From NCBI RefSeq assembly GCF_910594005.1, contig NC_057838.1:34278001-34342000 (forward strand): a DNA stretch of 64,000 nucleotides. The letters are read 5' to 3'. Positions 34,196 to 44,984 of this stretch are shown here, in pieces. Source of the DNA: Cervus elaphus (lineage: Eukaryota > Chordata > Mammalia > Artiodactyla > Cervidae). Made by a program: the position numbers and the translations under genes. Numbering within the stretch: position 1 is the stretch's first letter; the number at the start of each line of letters is the position of its first letter. Below the pieces are notes generated by a model. That model was not told the origin of the DNA. It was given only the letters and a program-made list of their open reading frames with translations, and did not search any database.

Positions 34196-35339
34196 GAAAG
34201 AGAACAGATTCTTAACGCCAGGCAGTTCTGACAGGTGATTAGGAGATAGGTGGGTTATAGAAGTCTTTATTTACAAATATCCATTAAGCACCTATTGTGA
34301 CCTGTGCACCATAGTGTTGTGGGGGAAAGGATCAGACTCAGAGGGCCTGAATTTTGTCATTTGCCAGTTGTGTCTGTTCTCTGATCTTCAGTGATTGCTA
34401 CCTTTTTGGGCTGTCATGTGGAGTAACTAAGAGAGTACATCACTGCAAAATATTATTCTTCCATTATTGCTGCCTATGTTTTTAAGGCCAACTCTGTATA
34501 GCTCTCATAAGGAAAACTCTGTTCTGCATTTAATCAAGTGGGGTGTCAGCAGTTTCTTAATTGCTGTCCTTGGTAGGAGCTGGGTGACTTCTTACAGAGA
34601 GAGGCAGACAATCTGGCAAATCATAGCTCCTGGGTGTCTTAGTCCATGTCTACAGAATGAGGGTGACCTCAGGTCAGATTTTAGTGACAATAGAGGCACT
34701 AGCTTCTGCTTCTTGTCCCTGAAGCTCATTTTATCCCCATTGGGGTATTGACCTGAAGAGTTAACAGAAGAATGAAATTGAAAAGATTACAGAAAGAAAA
34801 CAGAAAACACCCCACAAAGCTCTCTAGGTAATTTTGTCCTTCCTTTCTAAATGGGTTTGGAGGGAAACAAATTTTTTTAACCATATTTTGCCTTTGTTCT
34901 AAATCATCATGGAAAAATACAGTTTATTTATCTGATGATGTATCTTTATTGTTAAGGTCCTAATAGACATGGCTCATGTTTACCTAGGGCAAATCTTAAT
35001 TTATTTCACCTCTTGGAAGGCTTCTGAGGCAAGTTTGACATCTACACTTAGTTGAAGAATAGATCTTTTTGCCTCAAATTAGGAAGCCCTCATTGGGAGG
35101 ACAAATTAATATTTTTGAGTTCAACTAGAGTCAATTCCTGATTTCTCCTGGGATTGATTAGTTTGTAGATTATCCAACTTCTACTTTTCACCTCTCTTGC
35201 AAGCTGCTTTAATTTGTCAATGACTTTATTCTTTATTTGTACTGAAAATCCAATTTTAAAGAAGGATACACTTTAGATAGTTAGAATTTTATATTTGTTA
35301 GATTATTTTCATAAAAATGTAGCTGTAGGGCAGTTTTAG
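34196..35339. other. Mostly unassigned; one MIR inside
   Basis: Apart from the MIR at 34328-34440 I recognise nothing. A 94-codon frame (34467-34751) has no domain. Confidence 0.45.
34328..34440 (+). mobile_element. MIR fragment
   Basis: 'gcctgaattttgtcatttgcc' then 'tgatcttcagtgattgctacc' then 'ggagtaactaagagagta' follow the plus MIR order, diverged. Confidence 0.45.
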
Positions 35340-35640
35340 GTCATCAAGAATACTGTGTTATGGTACTGTACTGATAGATACATGTATATTTGTCCAAAGT
35401 CACAGAATGTACAGTATCAGCAGTGATCCATTATGTAAGCTGTGGGTTTTAGGTGATTATGCTGTGTCAGTATAGATTCATCACTTGTAACAAATGTACC
35501 ACTATGGTGGAGAATGTTGATAATGCACTGATATTGTGTGGAGGGAGGGTTTATGAGGGAAATCTCTGGATTTTCCTCTCAATTTTGCTGTGAATATAAA
35601 GCTGTTCTTTAAAAAAAAGTCTTTTAAAAATGTACCTATG
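35340..35640 (+). mobile_element. L1M (L1ME-type) 3' end
   Basis: 'aatgtaccactatggtggag' and 'tctcaattttgctgtgaat', then a poly(A)-type end (35609-35635), match the plus-strand 3' end of old L1ME elements. Confidence 0.72.
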
Positions 35641-35775
35641 GTAAAGATTGCAACTATTACCTACAGTGAAGCATTTGTGAATTTCAGTTATCACCTGAAG
35701 GGTAGTTGTGAAGATTAAATGAGATAACGATTGCCTGATAGTTGATTTAGGGCCTGGTAAGTGGTGCTATTTTTG
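35641..35775 (+). mobile_element. MIR fragment
   Basis: 'gggtagttgtgaagattaaatgagataa' and 'agggcctggtaagtgg' are the 3' half of a plus-strand MIR. Confidence 0.7.
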
Positions 35776-35929
35776 TCTCCTAGTTGAAAAAACAGAAATT
35801 TAGCTGCTGCAAACAGAAATATCTTTATCTTAGTTTCTTGTTTACTTTATGACTGTTAAAATTTAATTTTGGCAGCCAATAGCACTGTACCTCAAAGTCA
35901 AGGTATCTAGACTCATTTTTCTTTAGGTC

Positions 35930-36390
35930 CAGCAATGCCACAAGATCCCTGGAGATAGTTTTCTAAGGAGCTTTATACAAGGAGATTCACTGAAACATTG
36001 TGAAGTAAAAAATCTGTTAGTAGAAGAAGAGATAAGAAAATGTGACATATTCACATGAAGGATTATTGCATAACTGTTAAATGACAGATCTATATATATG
36101 TCAATATAGATAGATCTCCAAAATATAGTTTTGGATGAAAATCTCAAGTTACCAAATTATGGAAAAAGTAAATGTAACACTTGAAATTTTAAAATTATAT
36201 CATTATAAGTAATGATAATAGTATGTAAAGTATAAAATAGTGTCTAAGGATATTTACATTATTAATAAATTTATAATAGAGAGTTTTCTGGGAAAGGGGG
36301 CTAGCAGAACAAAACTGGAGTGTAGAATGGAGGGTGCTTCAATTTTTCTGTATTGTGTAATTTATTTTTAAATTGCAAAAAAAGGGCTTA
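35930..36390 (+). mobile_element. Old L1M 3' UTR
   Basis: 'aaggattattgcataactg', 'gatgaaaatctcaagttacc' and, at the end, 'tttttctgtattgtgtaattt' follow an old L1 3' UTR in plus orientation. Confidence 0.55.
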
Positions 36391-36656
36391 TAGTGCTCCA
36401 AATAAACATATTCAAATGAAGAGACAGATAATCATGGTAACATAAAAACTCCTGATTCTTTTATTAGTGTCCTCATTTCTCTCAGTTTTCTCATTTTCTA
36501 GTTTACCTGGGCTCAGAAGTCTAAGAATAAATTCTGATATTTTTCTGTCTTATTATCTGCATCAATCTTTCATCCAGGTATGTTACTTCTTTTAGAATGT
36601 ACATCAGAATTGAACCTTTTCTTATGTTTTTAATATCACTATTTTAATCCACAAGG

Positions 36657-37240
36657 TTGTCACCTATAACAGGCTCCCTGCAGGAAACAGATGGCACATT
36701 TAAGTTGGGTGATTGAGGAACGTTTAATAAAGGGACACTTCATAAATGTCTAAACATAGAAAAAGCAACAGGGGTTGGCATGGACTGGGAACATGAAAAT
36801 CATATATCATACCACCTTTTGACCTGAAAGGTTAAATGAGTTTAACCATTACAATAAGAGAGTGAGAGCAACAGCAAGAAGAGGGAGTGAGGAAGGGAGG
36901 AACGGAGAGAGGAAGGGGAGGGGAGAGAGACAGGTTGGTTGATTAATCGATTGATCGATTGATTGGAAATTATCAGGAGTCTTCTCCCTGTAGTAGAGGA
37001 CACAGCCAGTCTGAGGGGATGCATAAATAAGGTGTGTGGGAAATACAGGGCCTGACTTTTCTGGTTCCCTGTCCTTGCATTTCTCTGGATAAGCTCAGTG
37101 GGAAGTAACAGAGCAGGTGCGTTGCTGCAGTTCCCCCTGGTCAGCAGCTGGGATGCAGAGCAGGGTGTAGGAGAGTGGGGAGTGGATCTGGAAGGCTCCA
37201 CAGGAATACCCAGGATCCTCGCTCATCTTCTCATCTCTGG
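36657..37240. mobile_element. Ancient LTR-like mammalian repeat, family uncertain
   Basis: 'ccctgcaggaaacagatggc' (36675 on), 'ggaacgtttaataaaggg', 'gatgcagagcagggtgtag' and 'agtggatctggaaggctcc' recall a widespread old LTR-type repeat that I cannot name. A purine-rich block sits inside it. A 119-codon minus frame (36842-37201) is a by-product of that block. Confidence 0.42.
36880..36935. repeat. Purine-rich tract
   Basis: Almost all G/A on the plus strand, with four G-runs of three or more (gggag, gggag, gggga, gggga). This could favour G-quadruplex or triplex structure. A (GATT/GATC)n stretch follows at 36938-36966. Confidence 0.9.
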
Positions 37241-37433
37241 GTTTTTGACAACACAGATGTAGAATGTACAGGCAAAAGCTTATCAACCAAGGTAAACATT
37301 GCTATCGGGTAAACTCTGTGTTATCACTAAGATGAAAAATGTGTGAGGGAATTGAAGGGTCTATTTTTGCTTTTCTGGATTTTCTAAGCACTGGATGTTG
37401 ACCCTAACATTAGCTACTTCCTAACTGTGTGAT

Positions 37434-37640
37434 AGTGAAGTTGCTCAGTCGTGTCCGACTCTCTGCAACCCCATGGACTATAGCCTACCACGCTCCTCCA
37501 TCCATGGGATTTTCCAGGCAAGAGTACTGGGGTGGGTTGCCATTTCCTTCTCCAGGAGAGAAGGAAACTCCTGACCCAGGGATTGAACTGGGTCTCCTGC
37601 ATTGTAGGCAGATGCTTTACTGTCTGAGCCACCAGGGAAG
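37434..37640 (-). mobile_element. Bov-tA SINE, joined head-to-head to BovB
   Basis: A full-length reverse Bov-tA from 'agtgaagttgctcag' to 'gagccaccagggaag'. Its 3' end touches the MIR target sequence on the left. Its 5' (tRNA-like) end abuts the truncated 5' end of BovB at 37640/37641 with no target duplication between. Confidence 0.93.
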
Positions 37641-38357
37641 TGGCTTAAAGCTCAACATTCAGGAAACTAAGATCATGGCATCTGGTCCCATCACTCCATG
37701 GCAAATAGATGGGGAAACAGTGACAGACTTTATTTTTTGGGGCTCCAAAGTCCCTTCAGATGGTGACTGTAGCCATGAAATTAAAAGATGCTTGCTCCTT
37801 GGAAGAAAAACTAAGACCAACCTAGACAGCATATTAAAAAGCAGAGATGTTACTTTGCCAACAAAGGTCTGTCTAGTCAAGGCTATGGTTTTTCCAGTAG
37901 TCATGTGTGGATGTGAGAGTTGGACTAGAAAGAAAGCTGAGCGCCAAAGAATTGATGCTTTTGAACTGTGGTGTTGGAGAAGACTCTTAAGAGTCCCTCA
38001 TAAATTAAAAAAAAAAAAAAAAAAGAGTCCCTTGGACTGCAAGGAGATCCAACCAATCCATCCTAAAGGAGATCAGTCCTGGGTGTTCACTGGAAGGACT
38101 GATGTTGAAGCTGAAACTCCAATCCTTTGGCCATGTGATGTGAAGAACTGACTCACTGGAAAAGACCCTGATGCTGGGAAAGATTGAAGGCGGGAGAAGG
38201 GGACGACAGAGGATGGGATGGTTGGATGGCATCACCGACTCAATGGACATGAGTTTGAGTAAACTCTGGGAGTTGGTGATGGACAGGGAGGCCTGGCATA
38301 CTATAGACCATGGGGTTGCAAAGAGTCAGACATTACTGAGCAACTGAACTGAACTGA
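37641..38357 (+). mobile_element. BovB LINE, 3' end, in composite
   Basis: Sense BovB from 'ggcttaaagctcaacattc' to the canonical 3' end (gaactgaactga). The coding frame is open from the Bov-tA into BovB for 240 codons (37429-38151), but this contains only the BovB C-terminal part ('LKLNIQETKIMASG', 'SRDVTLPTK', 'VMCGCESW') and no RT active site. A 24-bp insertion with poly(A) interrupts it at 37999. Confidence 0.94.
37989..38032 (+). mobile_element. Tail-only (poly-A) retro-insertion in BovB
   Basis: aagagtccct (37989-37998), then cataaatt plus a poly(A) run (37999-38022), then aagagtccct again (38023-38032), after which BovB text continues without loss. A 10-bp target duplication around 8 bp plus poly(A) is the minimal product of LINE-driven insertion. 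The nick site reads TCTT/AA on the minus strand. Confidence 0.8.
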
Positions 38358-38505
38358 GTGATCTTGAACAAGATGCTTAAGTGTCTCTGTTTCAGTTTTC
38401 TTATCTGTAGAATGGATATAATTACAGTGGTTTTTCTATGGGTTTGATTAAATAGTAGCACAGGGCCCAATACATAATCAATGTACCCTTTAAATATTAG
38501 GATTT

Positions 38506-39019
38506 ATCCTCTACTGTGATGAAAACTAATCTCCAAGCACAGGAAAGTCAAGCTGCAATCATGGTGTTAATCAGATCAGAAGTCACTAATTACTAATGAT
38601 CAATACAGGAAGTGAGGCTAAGTGTCAAGAAGCATTCTAGGACAGGCCATCCTCTTTCATTTTTGTTTATCCAATTCTCCACTTCAAGTTCTAGCCCCCA
38701 AAGCACTTTTTTATAACATAAAGCCTTATCTGAGTTCTGCACACCCACAGACCATCATCTTTGAATCTATAGCATTCCTTTTAGAAGCCAAATACTAGAT
38801 TGTGTGGTTATAGACAGGCTTCCTGGTGCACAGAAATATGTATTTTTATCAACCCAGTTAGATCAGAAGCTTTTGGAAGGTAGACATAATTGTTTTTAAA
38901 AAATTCATAGAAGTCTCATTAATTTATCTGTCCTTCCTATCCTCTCTTTCTCTCTCCCTCCTTCTCTTCCTTGTTTCCTTCTCTTCTCTATTCCTTTCTT
39001 CATCCTATCAATTAAGCTA
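38506..39019. other. Unassigned, ending in a pyrimidine tract
   Basis: No gene or family recognised. A C/T-rich run (ctctctttctctctccctcc) lies at about 38936-39004. Confidence 0.5.
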
Positions 39020-39420
39020 TATTAATTTATTCAGGACCCACCAGGTACTATGCTGTTGCTATAGGGATGTCCACAATGGAAAAGACATACACTCTGTCTT
39101 TATAGAGCTTAAGATGTAGTTAAGGAGATAGTGAATAGTGAAAGTCACTCAGTCGTGTCTGACTCTTTGCAACCCCATGAACTGTAGCCTGCCAGGCTCC
39201 TCTGTCCATGGAATTCTCCAGGCCAGAATACTGGAGTGGGTAGCTGTTCCCTTCTCCAGGGGATCTTCCCAACCCAGGGATCAAACCCAAGTTGCCTGCA
39301 TTGCAGGCTGATTCTTTACTGACTGAGCTACCAGGGAAGCCCTTAAGGAGATAGGGCAAATGAATATATTAACTGTAGTCATAATTGTTCCGTGTGTAAT
39401 AGTATACAATGTAGAAAATA
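39020..39420 (-). mobile_element. L2 LINE 3' end, split by Bov-tA
   Basis: 'aatttattcaggacccaccagg', 'gggatgtccacaatgg' and 'tagagcttaagatgtag' are reverse L2 text. It resumes briefly after the Bov-tA. Confidence 0.62.
39132..39342 (-). mobile_element. Bov-tA SINE
   Basis: Full-length reverse Bov-tA with a perfect 12-bp target duplication, ttaaggagatag, at 39120-39131 and 39343-39354. Confidence 0.96.
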
Positions 39421-39640
39421 GTAAGCACTTTTAGAAAATCACAGTTAAATATTTAAACTATAGAAAGGTAAGCTTTGAAGAATAGGGAAGACCTCAGCAA
39501 GAAAAGAGTTGATGAATGTCCAGAAATTAAGGGGATACCCTCACTGCTAGCTGAGTGGGGAATGAACCATAATGGCAAATGAAGGCTGGACTATACCATT
39601 ATTCTGCGAAGTTTCTAGAATATTTGCTACAGTAATGTTA

Positions 39641-39785
39641 GCTTGGTAAAGAATCTGCCTGCCAATGCAGGCGACAGAGGAGATGCAGGTTCAATTCGTG
39701 GGTCAGAGAGATCTGCTGGAGAAGGAAATGGCACAGTCCATAGGGTCTCAAGGAGTCAGACGCAAATGAGCATGCAGCAGCTACA
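39641..39785 (+). mobile_element. Bov-tA SINE, internally deleted
   Basis: 'ggtaaagaatctgcctgcc' and 'ctggagaaggaaatggca', then a jump of ~60 bp to 'cagtccatagggtctcaagg'. The start is also truncated. Confidence 0.85.
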
Positions 39786-40032
39786 CTTGCAGAGAAGCTT
39801 GAATTACAGCCCAGGGTTTCTCTTTGGCATAGACTATTTATCAAACTTTCCAGATGAACATCTTCTAGTATTATGATGTTTCTAACCATGATTATTAATG
39901 TTTCTGATTAATTCCTGGTTTTTCACAGTCAAGTTTGGAGTGATGAATTGGTAGAAGTGGATGTCTTTGTATGGGTTTGATGCTGTTAAGGAGCATAGCC
40001 TAGAAATTATTTCTTGTAAATATCACATTCTA

Positions 40033-40243
40033 GGGCTTTCCTGGTGGCTCAGGTGTTAAAGAAACTGCCTTCAATGCAGGAAGCGTGGATTTGATCCCTG
40101 GGTTGGGAAGATCCCCTGGAGAAAGAAATGGCAATCCATTCCAGTGTTCTTGCCTGGAGAATTCCATAGTCAGAGGAGCCTGGTGGGCTACAGTCCATGG
40201 GGTCACAAAGAACTGGACACGACTGAGCTACTAACACACATAC
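40033..40243 (+). mobile_element. Bov-tA SINE
   Basis: Full length, 'gggctttcctggtggctcag' to 'gactgagctactaacacac'. Target duplication atatcacatt at 40020-40029 and 40244-40253, extendable with one mismatch. Confidence 0.95.
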
Positions 40244-40253
40244 ATATCACATT

Positions 40254-40896
40254 TTACGTAAAACTCACATTCTCTGCCTCTTTCTGAAAAGAATCTATAG
40301 CAGAATCTGTGGACCTAAAAGGACATGAGGGGGCCACATGGCTGTGTGCTGCAAGTGATTATATAATAATTATAACTTGAAAAAAATTATCTAGATCTCT
40401 ACTATAAATGCAAACAGAAAACAGAGGAGGAAACACAGATAATTGACTTGTTAGATAAACACCTGGAGACCTTCCTCAATTATAGCATGTAATATGCAAC
40501 ATAAAATATGTATGCAACCATGGAGAAAGAAAAGGCACTTTGTGCTGTTGCCTGCCTCTTATTAAGCAATTTATTAGGTAATGCCTATTAAAGATATTAA
40601 TAGCTGGTATTTCTAGAATATCTAATATTCATTGTTAGCCAACATATGCACTGTTAGCTCACAATATGCACTGTTAGCCAACATATACAATAGCACTGTT
40701 TACACATATAATAAGTTTTTAATTAATTATTGAGACAGTGCAACTTGAAATTGGTTGAGAAATGAGGGGAAAGAGAACAACATGAGCCAACTCTTTAGAG
40801 AAATTTGGCTGTGAAAAGAAGATAGAAAAGGAGTAGAAGGAGGAAGTTGCAAGTGAAATTGTGTAAGATAATCTTTCTTCCACTTTTTGCCTGGGC
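40254..40896. other. Unassigned stretch with a 20-bp triplication
   Basis: No gene recognised. It holds the tandem repeat at 40631-40690. Confidence 0.5.
40631..40690. repeat. Tandem repeat, 20 bp x 3
   Basis: Three directly adjacent 20-bp units (40631-40650, 40651-40670, 40671-40690) around 'tgttagccaacatatgca', with few differences. Confidence 0.95.
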
Positions 40897-40990
40897 AAAC
40901 AGGTGCACAGAGAGTTTATGTGACCCAACCAATATCTAACAGAGTTGGTAAGTGAATTTCAAGCCCATGTACTGGCTTCTAGGGTAGTAG
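40897..40990 (-). mobile_element. MIR fragment
   Basis: 'cacagagagtttatgtgacccaacc' and 'gttggtaagtgaatttcaagcc' are reverse MIR core text. Confidence 0.6.
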
Positions 40991-41235
40991 ATCATCTTTA
41001 GCCAGCTGACACCATTCCCTCAATTCAGGAAAGCATGGAAACTCAGACTCCATTTTGGACTTCTGAAAGAAGGTTGTGGAACCTTCTGAAGAAGGTTATA
41101 GATCAAGGTAAGGTTGTTCCTAGGTGCCCTAAATCAGAGTGAGGTCAGCGTGAAGTCATTTTCATTCTTATTTTTGTTTGATAATCCCTGGAAGAGTGTT
41201 CTAACTTAAGTAGGCCCTCAGTAAATAATAACAAC

Positions 41236-41442
41236 AAAACCATTTATTGGGCACTTGCCTAATCTCAAGTTTTATACATATCATCTTCAAAACAATGCTG
41301 CATATAACATTATTATCTCCATTTAAAAAATAAAGATGTTTAAGCCCAGAGAAGTAAAGTAACTTCCCCAAGGAGTTACTGCTACTAAAATTGAGTTTAG
41401 TCTTTGGATCCAAAGCCCAGATGATCAACCATCACTACTTCT
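41236..41442 (-). mobile_element. MIR SINE, near full length
   Basis: 'aaccatttattgggcacttgcc', 'ttatctccatttaaaaaat', 'agtaacttccccaaggagtta' and 'gatccaaagcccagatg' in reverse MIR order. Confidence 0.72.
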
Positions 41443-43230
41443 TATTGTATCTTGCTGGGGGTGGGAGTGAAGGAGCGTATAGTAAGTGGGTAGTTTAAAG
41501 TCCATAACAATCTGTTTTCATCCAGCTCCTGATTTGGAACCAAAGTAGTTTCTCCTCAAGTTATATTAACTGGGCATTCTATTGGGGCAGATTCTGATCT
41601 TTTCTTATGTCATCTCATGACCCATGGAGAATAGGCTTGATTTTGTTTTTGTTAAAGATTTCAGTGGTGAAAATCTGTTTCTCTATCGCAAATGGTTAAA
41701 AAAAAATCCACTTTCTGAAGATCTAGTACATCAGATGTGACAGGCATGCTACAAATCTGCTTAATGAGTCTTGAATGTGAACAATGTATTGGCATATTTA
41801 AGACAAATTGCAATTGTCAGAAATTCCTTTGTGGCTTCCTCTGAGGCCTATGAGCAGAGGTACATTAACTCTATGGTTCTCTGGCAGTTTTAACTTTTAC
41901 ATTTTTTTTTTCTTTTGCTTTGAAACCATGAAAAATAAATTATATGCAGAACGCTTTTGGATGGATGGAGGAAAAATTCTGAAAGTCTCAAAATACTGTA
42001 CGAACATTTAGCTAACATGATCATGCAATTGTCAGGGGAAAAAGATACTGTGCATAAAAATATGAAGATATTTATTACAGAAAAAATAGTGTGCATTTGG
42101 AGTTCCAAAAATCTCTCAGAGGAAACAGCTTCCTTTTCTTTTGAGAGCCATGAATCATTGCCATACAAAGGATATTTCTTGTATCTGGAGATGGATACAG
42201 AGAAATACATTTAAGGGTTCTCTTTGAAATGAAATAGAGAATTAAAAAACAAGACATAAGTGGAACAAAGAAATAGATTTTCAGGTTCTGTTGCATTTTA
42301 ATATATAATGATGTGTGTCCATATGTGTCTATACCCTTGAAAAGTGTATTATGTTGGCTCTTAATCTACCTTATTAGAGACATCAACTACTCAGAAGCAA
42401 GTATGCTTCTAAAGTATTAGCGCATTCCACAGTTCTTTCACTCCTCTGAAGACGTCTCCAAGAATGGTCTGAGTAAATGAAATCCCTCCCCTTAGGACCT
42501 TCAATGAGCAGTACTGCTGTGGGACCCCCAGTTTCCATCTGATGCTCTCCCACTGAGCTGTTCTGATGTTCACTTTTCTGTGAACTTTAGCATTAAAGAT
42601 GAAAGTGGTGTGAAACAATTTTGGAGAAAGGAAGCTTTGTAGCCTCAACCCCTAGGGTAAGATAAATTATTCTTCTAGGCACTTTGGCAGAGGCACTGTT
42701 TTGAAAGGCAAGAGGCCAGAAGAGGCCTGAAAAATCATGGCCATTGTTTCTGACAGCTTTTGGGGTGTTGATCAGGTTAAGCAAGACCAGCAGGCTGCAT
42801 TTTGAGTGAGCTCTGAAAATTCTTGGGAGCATGTCTCTCTTTGTGTTTCCCACACCAGCCCCTGGCCCTTGGCTGCTGTCAGTCTGATGGATAGCTGGAG
42901 CTAAAGCTTTAGGTGCAAGGACAGCTGGAGGTGGGAAAGGGTGACGCTCTTGAGAGAACTCTGGTTAATCTAAGGCTATGCCTCTTGAACAGGGTACTCA
43001 GAAGTTTTGAAAACCACATTATAAATGTGATATATTTTCCTGGAGGGTCAATTTTACTAGATGATTAGAGGTGCAAATCAATTTTTTGATATTAAAAGGA
43101 ACAACACAGATGTGAATTAAAAGGCAAACATTGCGTAAAATTAAAATAAAACCAGAGATTATAAGGAAAAAATAAGGTTATAGTAGGCTAGATTCTGATC
43201 ACCTCCTCCCCACTCAATCCCAGGGAGTAT
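41443..43230. other. Unassigned non-coding stretch
   Basis: About 1.8 kb without a recognised repeat. Several overlapping frames of 67-106 codons on both strands (41808-42853) show no domain, no splice context and no bias to one strand. I do not call a gene, but this is one of the longer repeat-free stretches. Confidence 0.45.
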
Positions 43231-43241
43231 ATGAACACTCT

Positions 43242-44319
43242 CAGTTCAGTTCAGTCACTCAGTCATGTCCAACTCTTTTTGACCGCATGGACTACAGCAT
43301 GCCAGGCCTCCCTGTCCATCATCAACTCCCAGAGTTTACTCAAACTCATGTCCATTGAGTTGATGATGCCATCCAATCATCCCCTCCTCTGTCATCTGCT
43401 TCTCCTCCTGCCTTCAATCTTTCCCAGCATCAGGGTCTTTTTCAGTGAGTCAGTTTCTTTGCATCACATTGCCAAAGTATTGGAGTTTCAGCTTCAACAT
43501 CAGTCCTTCTGATGAATATTCAGGACTGATCTCCTTTAGGATGGACTGGTTGGATCTTCTTGCAGTCCAAGGGACTCTCAAGAGTCTTCTCCAACTCTAG
43601 TTCAACTCTCGCATCCATACATGACCACCGGAAAAACTATAGCCTTGACTAGATGGACCTTTGTTGGCAAAGTAATGTCTCTGCTTTTTGACATGCTGTC
43701 TAAGTTGGTCATAACTTTTCTTCCAAGGAGTAAGCGTCTTAATTTCATGGCTGCAGTCACCATCTGCAGTGATTTTGGAGCCCAATAAAATAGTCTGCCA
43801 CTGTTTCCACTGTTTCCCCATCTATTTGCCATGAAGTGTTGGGATTGAATGCCATGATTTTAGTTTTCTGAATGTTGAGCTTTAAGCCAACTTTTTCACT
43901 CTCTTCTTTCACTTTCATCAAGAGGTTCTTTAGTTCTTCATCACTTTCTGCCATAAGGGTGGTTTCATCTGCACATCTGAGATTATTGACATTTCTCCCA
44001 GCAATCTTGATTCCAGCTTGTGCTTCCTCCAGCCCAGCATTTCTCATGATATACTCTGCATATAAGTTAAATAAGCATGATGACAACATATAGCCTTGAC
44101 ATACTCCTTTTCCTATTTGGAACCAGTCTGTTGTTCCATGTCCAGGTCTAACTGTTGCTTCCTGACCTGCATACAGATTTCTCAAGAGGCAGGTCAGGTG
44201 GTCTGGTATTCCCACCTCTTTTAGAATTTTCCAGTTTATTGTGATCCACACAGTCAAAGGCTTTGGCATAGTCAATAAAGCAGAAATAGATGTTTCTGTG
44301 GAACTCTCTTGCTTTTCCC
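43242..44319 (-). mobile_element. BovB LINE, 3' third
   Basis: A minus-strand copy of ~1.08 kb starting cagttcagttcagtcactc. Target duplication of 11 bp with one mismatch: atgaacactct (43231-43241) and atgaacaccct (44320-44330). Confidence 0.94.
43757..44319 (-). pseudogene. BovB RT remnant with altered active site
   Basis: A long open frame (to 44362 including flank) covers the BovB palm and thumb: 'HLTCLLRNLYAG', 'TTDWFQIGKGV', 'LFNLYAEYIMRNAG', 'KVGLKLNIQKTKIM'. The catalytic motif C that reads YADD in intact copies reads CADE here, so one of the two aspartates is lost. The motif A region is also scrambled. It cannot be an active polymerase even though it is open. Confidence 0.88.
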
Positions 44320-44330
44320 ATGAACACCCT

Positions 44331-44940
44331 AGTCTACTTTTAAGGGCCCCTGTGTTGGGCATCTTTGAGCAGTTAGATACAGGTGAAACCAGAAAAGGTA
44401 AAAGACTTCATATTGTTTAAACTGAAAGCTTTAAATAGAAATTTGAGGTTGAAACTCATCAGTCTACAGGCTGATTTTGACACACAGGTTAAATTTGACC
44501 AACACATGTATGTAGTTTGATCCATGCAGTGTTAATTTTTTTAGTTGGTTGCTAGAATTTGTAAAGCAAATTCCTCATAATAATCTGGTTTCTCTTAAAA
44601 AAAAAGGAAGGTTTGACAACACCCAGCATGGTCTCGTACATCGTCTAGTTGGCGATGCTCAACTAGAGCTCAGTAGTGCTGCTGTCTTCAAACAGTACAA
44701 TTTTGACCCACCCCACTTCCCACCCAGCCCAGGTCTTTCACTGCTATCTGTCTGATGTCTTTAGACATTTCCATCTGTGACCCATTCTTTGTGATGATTC
44801 CCCTGGGTTTTTTTCTTATGGCCTTATCTTTATAGAATTCATCTTTCCTTCTCATTTTGGTCTTGTGCCCTGCTATAGACATGGTTGTCATGGTAATCTA
44901 TGAGTTCAGTTCCCTTACGTTCTGAGAACTAGTCCTTACA
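44331..44940. other. Unassigned non-coding stretch
   Basis: Possible old repeat around 44420-44720, which I cannot name. Frames of 67-68 codons without domains. Confidence 0.4.
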
Positions 44941-44984
44941 TCAGTTCAGTTCAGTCACTCAGTCGTGTCCGACTCTTTGAGACC
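44941..44984 (-). mobile_element. Very short BovB 3' end
   Basis: Only the terminal ~44 bp of BovB (or a SINE sharing that end), tcagttcagttcagtcac through 'gactctttgagacc'. Extreme 5' truncation; no clear target duplication. Confidence 0.85.

Larger units (their letters stand above)
37400..38505 (+). mobile_element. MIR SINE split by a composite insertion
   Basis: The left piece 37400-37433 ('ctaactgtgtgat') and right piece 38358-38505 ('gtgatcttgaacaagatgc', 'cagttttcttatctgtag') form one plus-strand MIR when joined. Everything between is the Bov-tA/BovB insertion. Confidence 0.82.

Noticed and set aside
37429..38151. 240-codon open frame, the longest in the window
   Set aside because: It runs from antisense Bov-tA into the BovB C-terminal segment. 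It is a product of the composite insertion, not a gene.
40631..40690. Three regular 20-bp repeats as a CRISPR-like array
   Set aside because: The units are directly adjacent with no spacers, and the sequence is mammalian. It is a minisatellite.
41808..42853. Cluster of 67-106 codon frames on both strands as a possible gene
   Set aside because: The frames overlap on opposite strands, have no recognisable domain and no clear splice or promoter signals. Such frames are expected by chance in AT-rich DNA.
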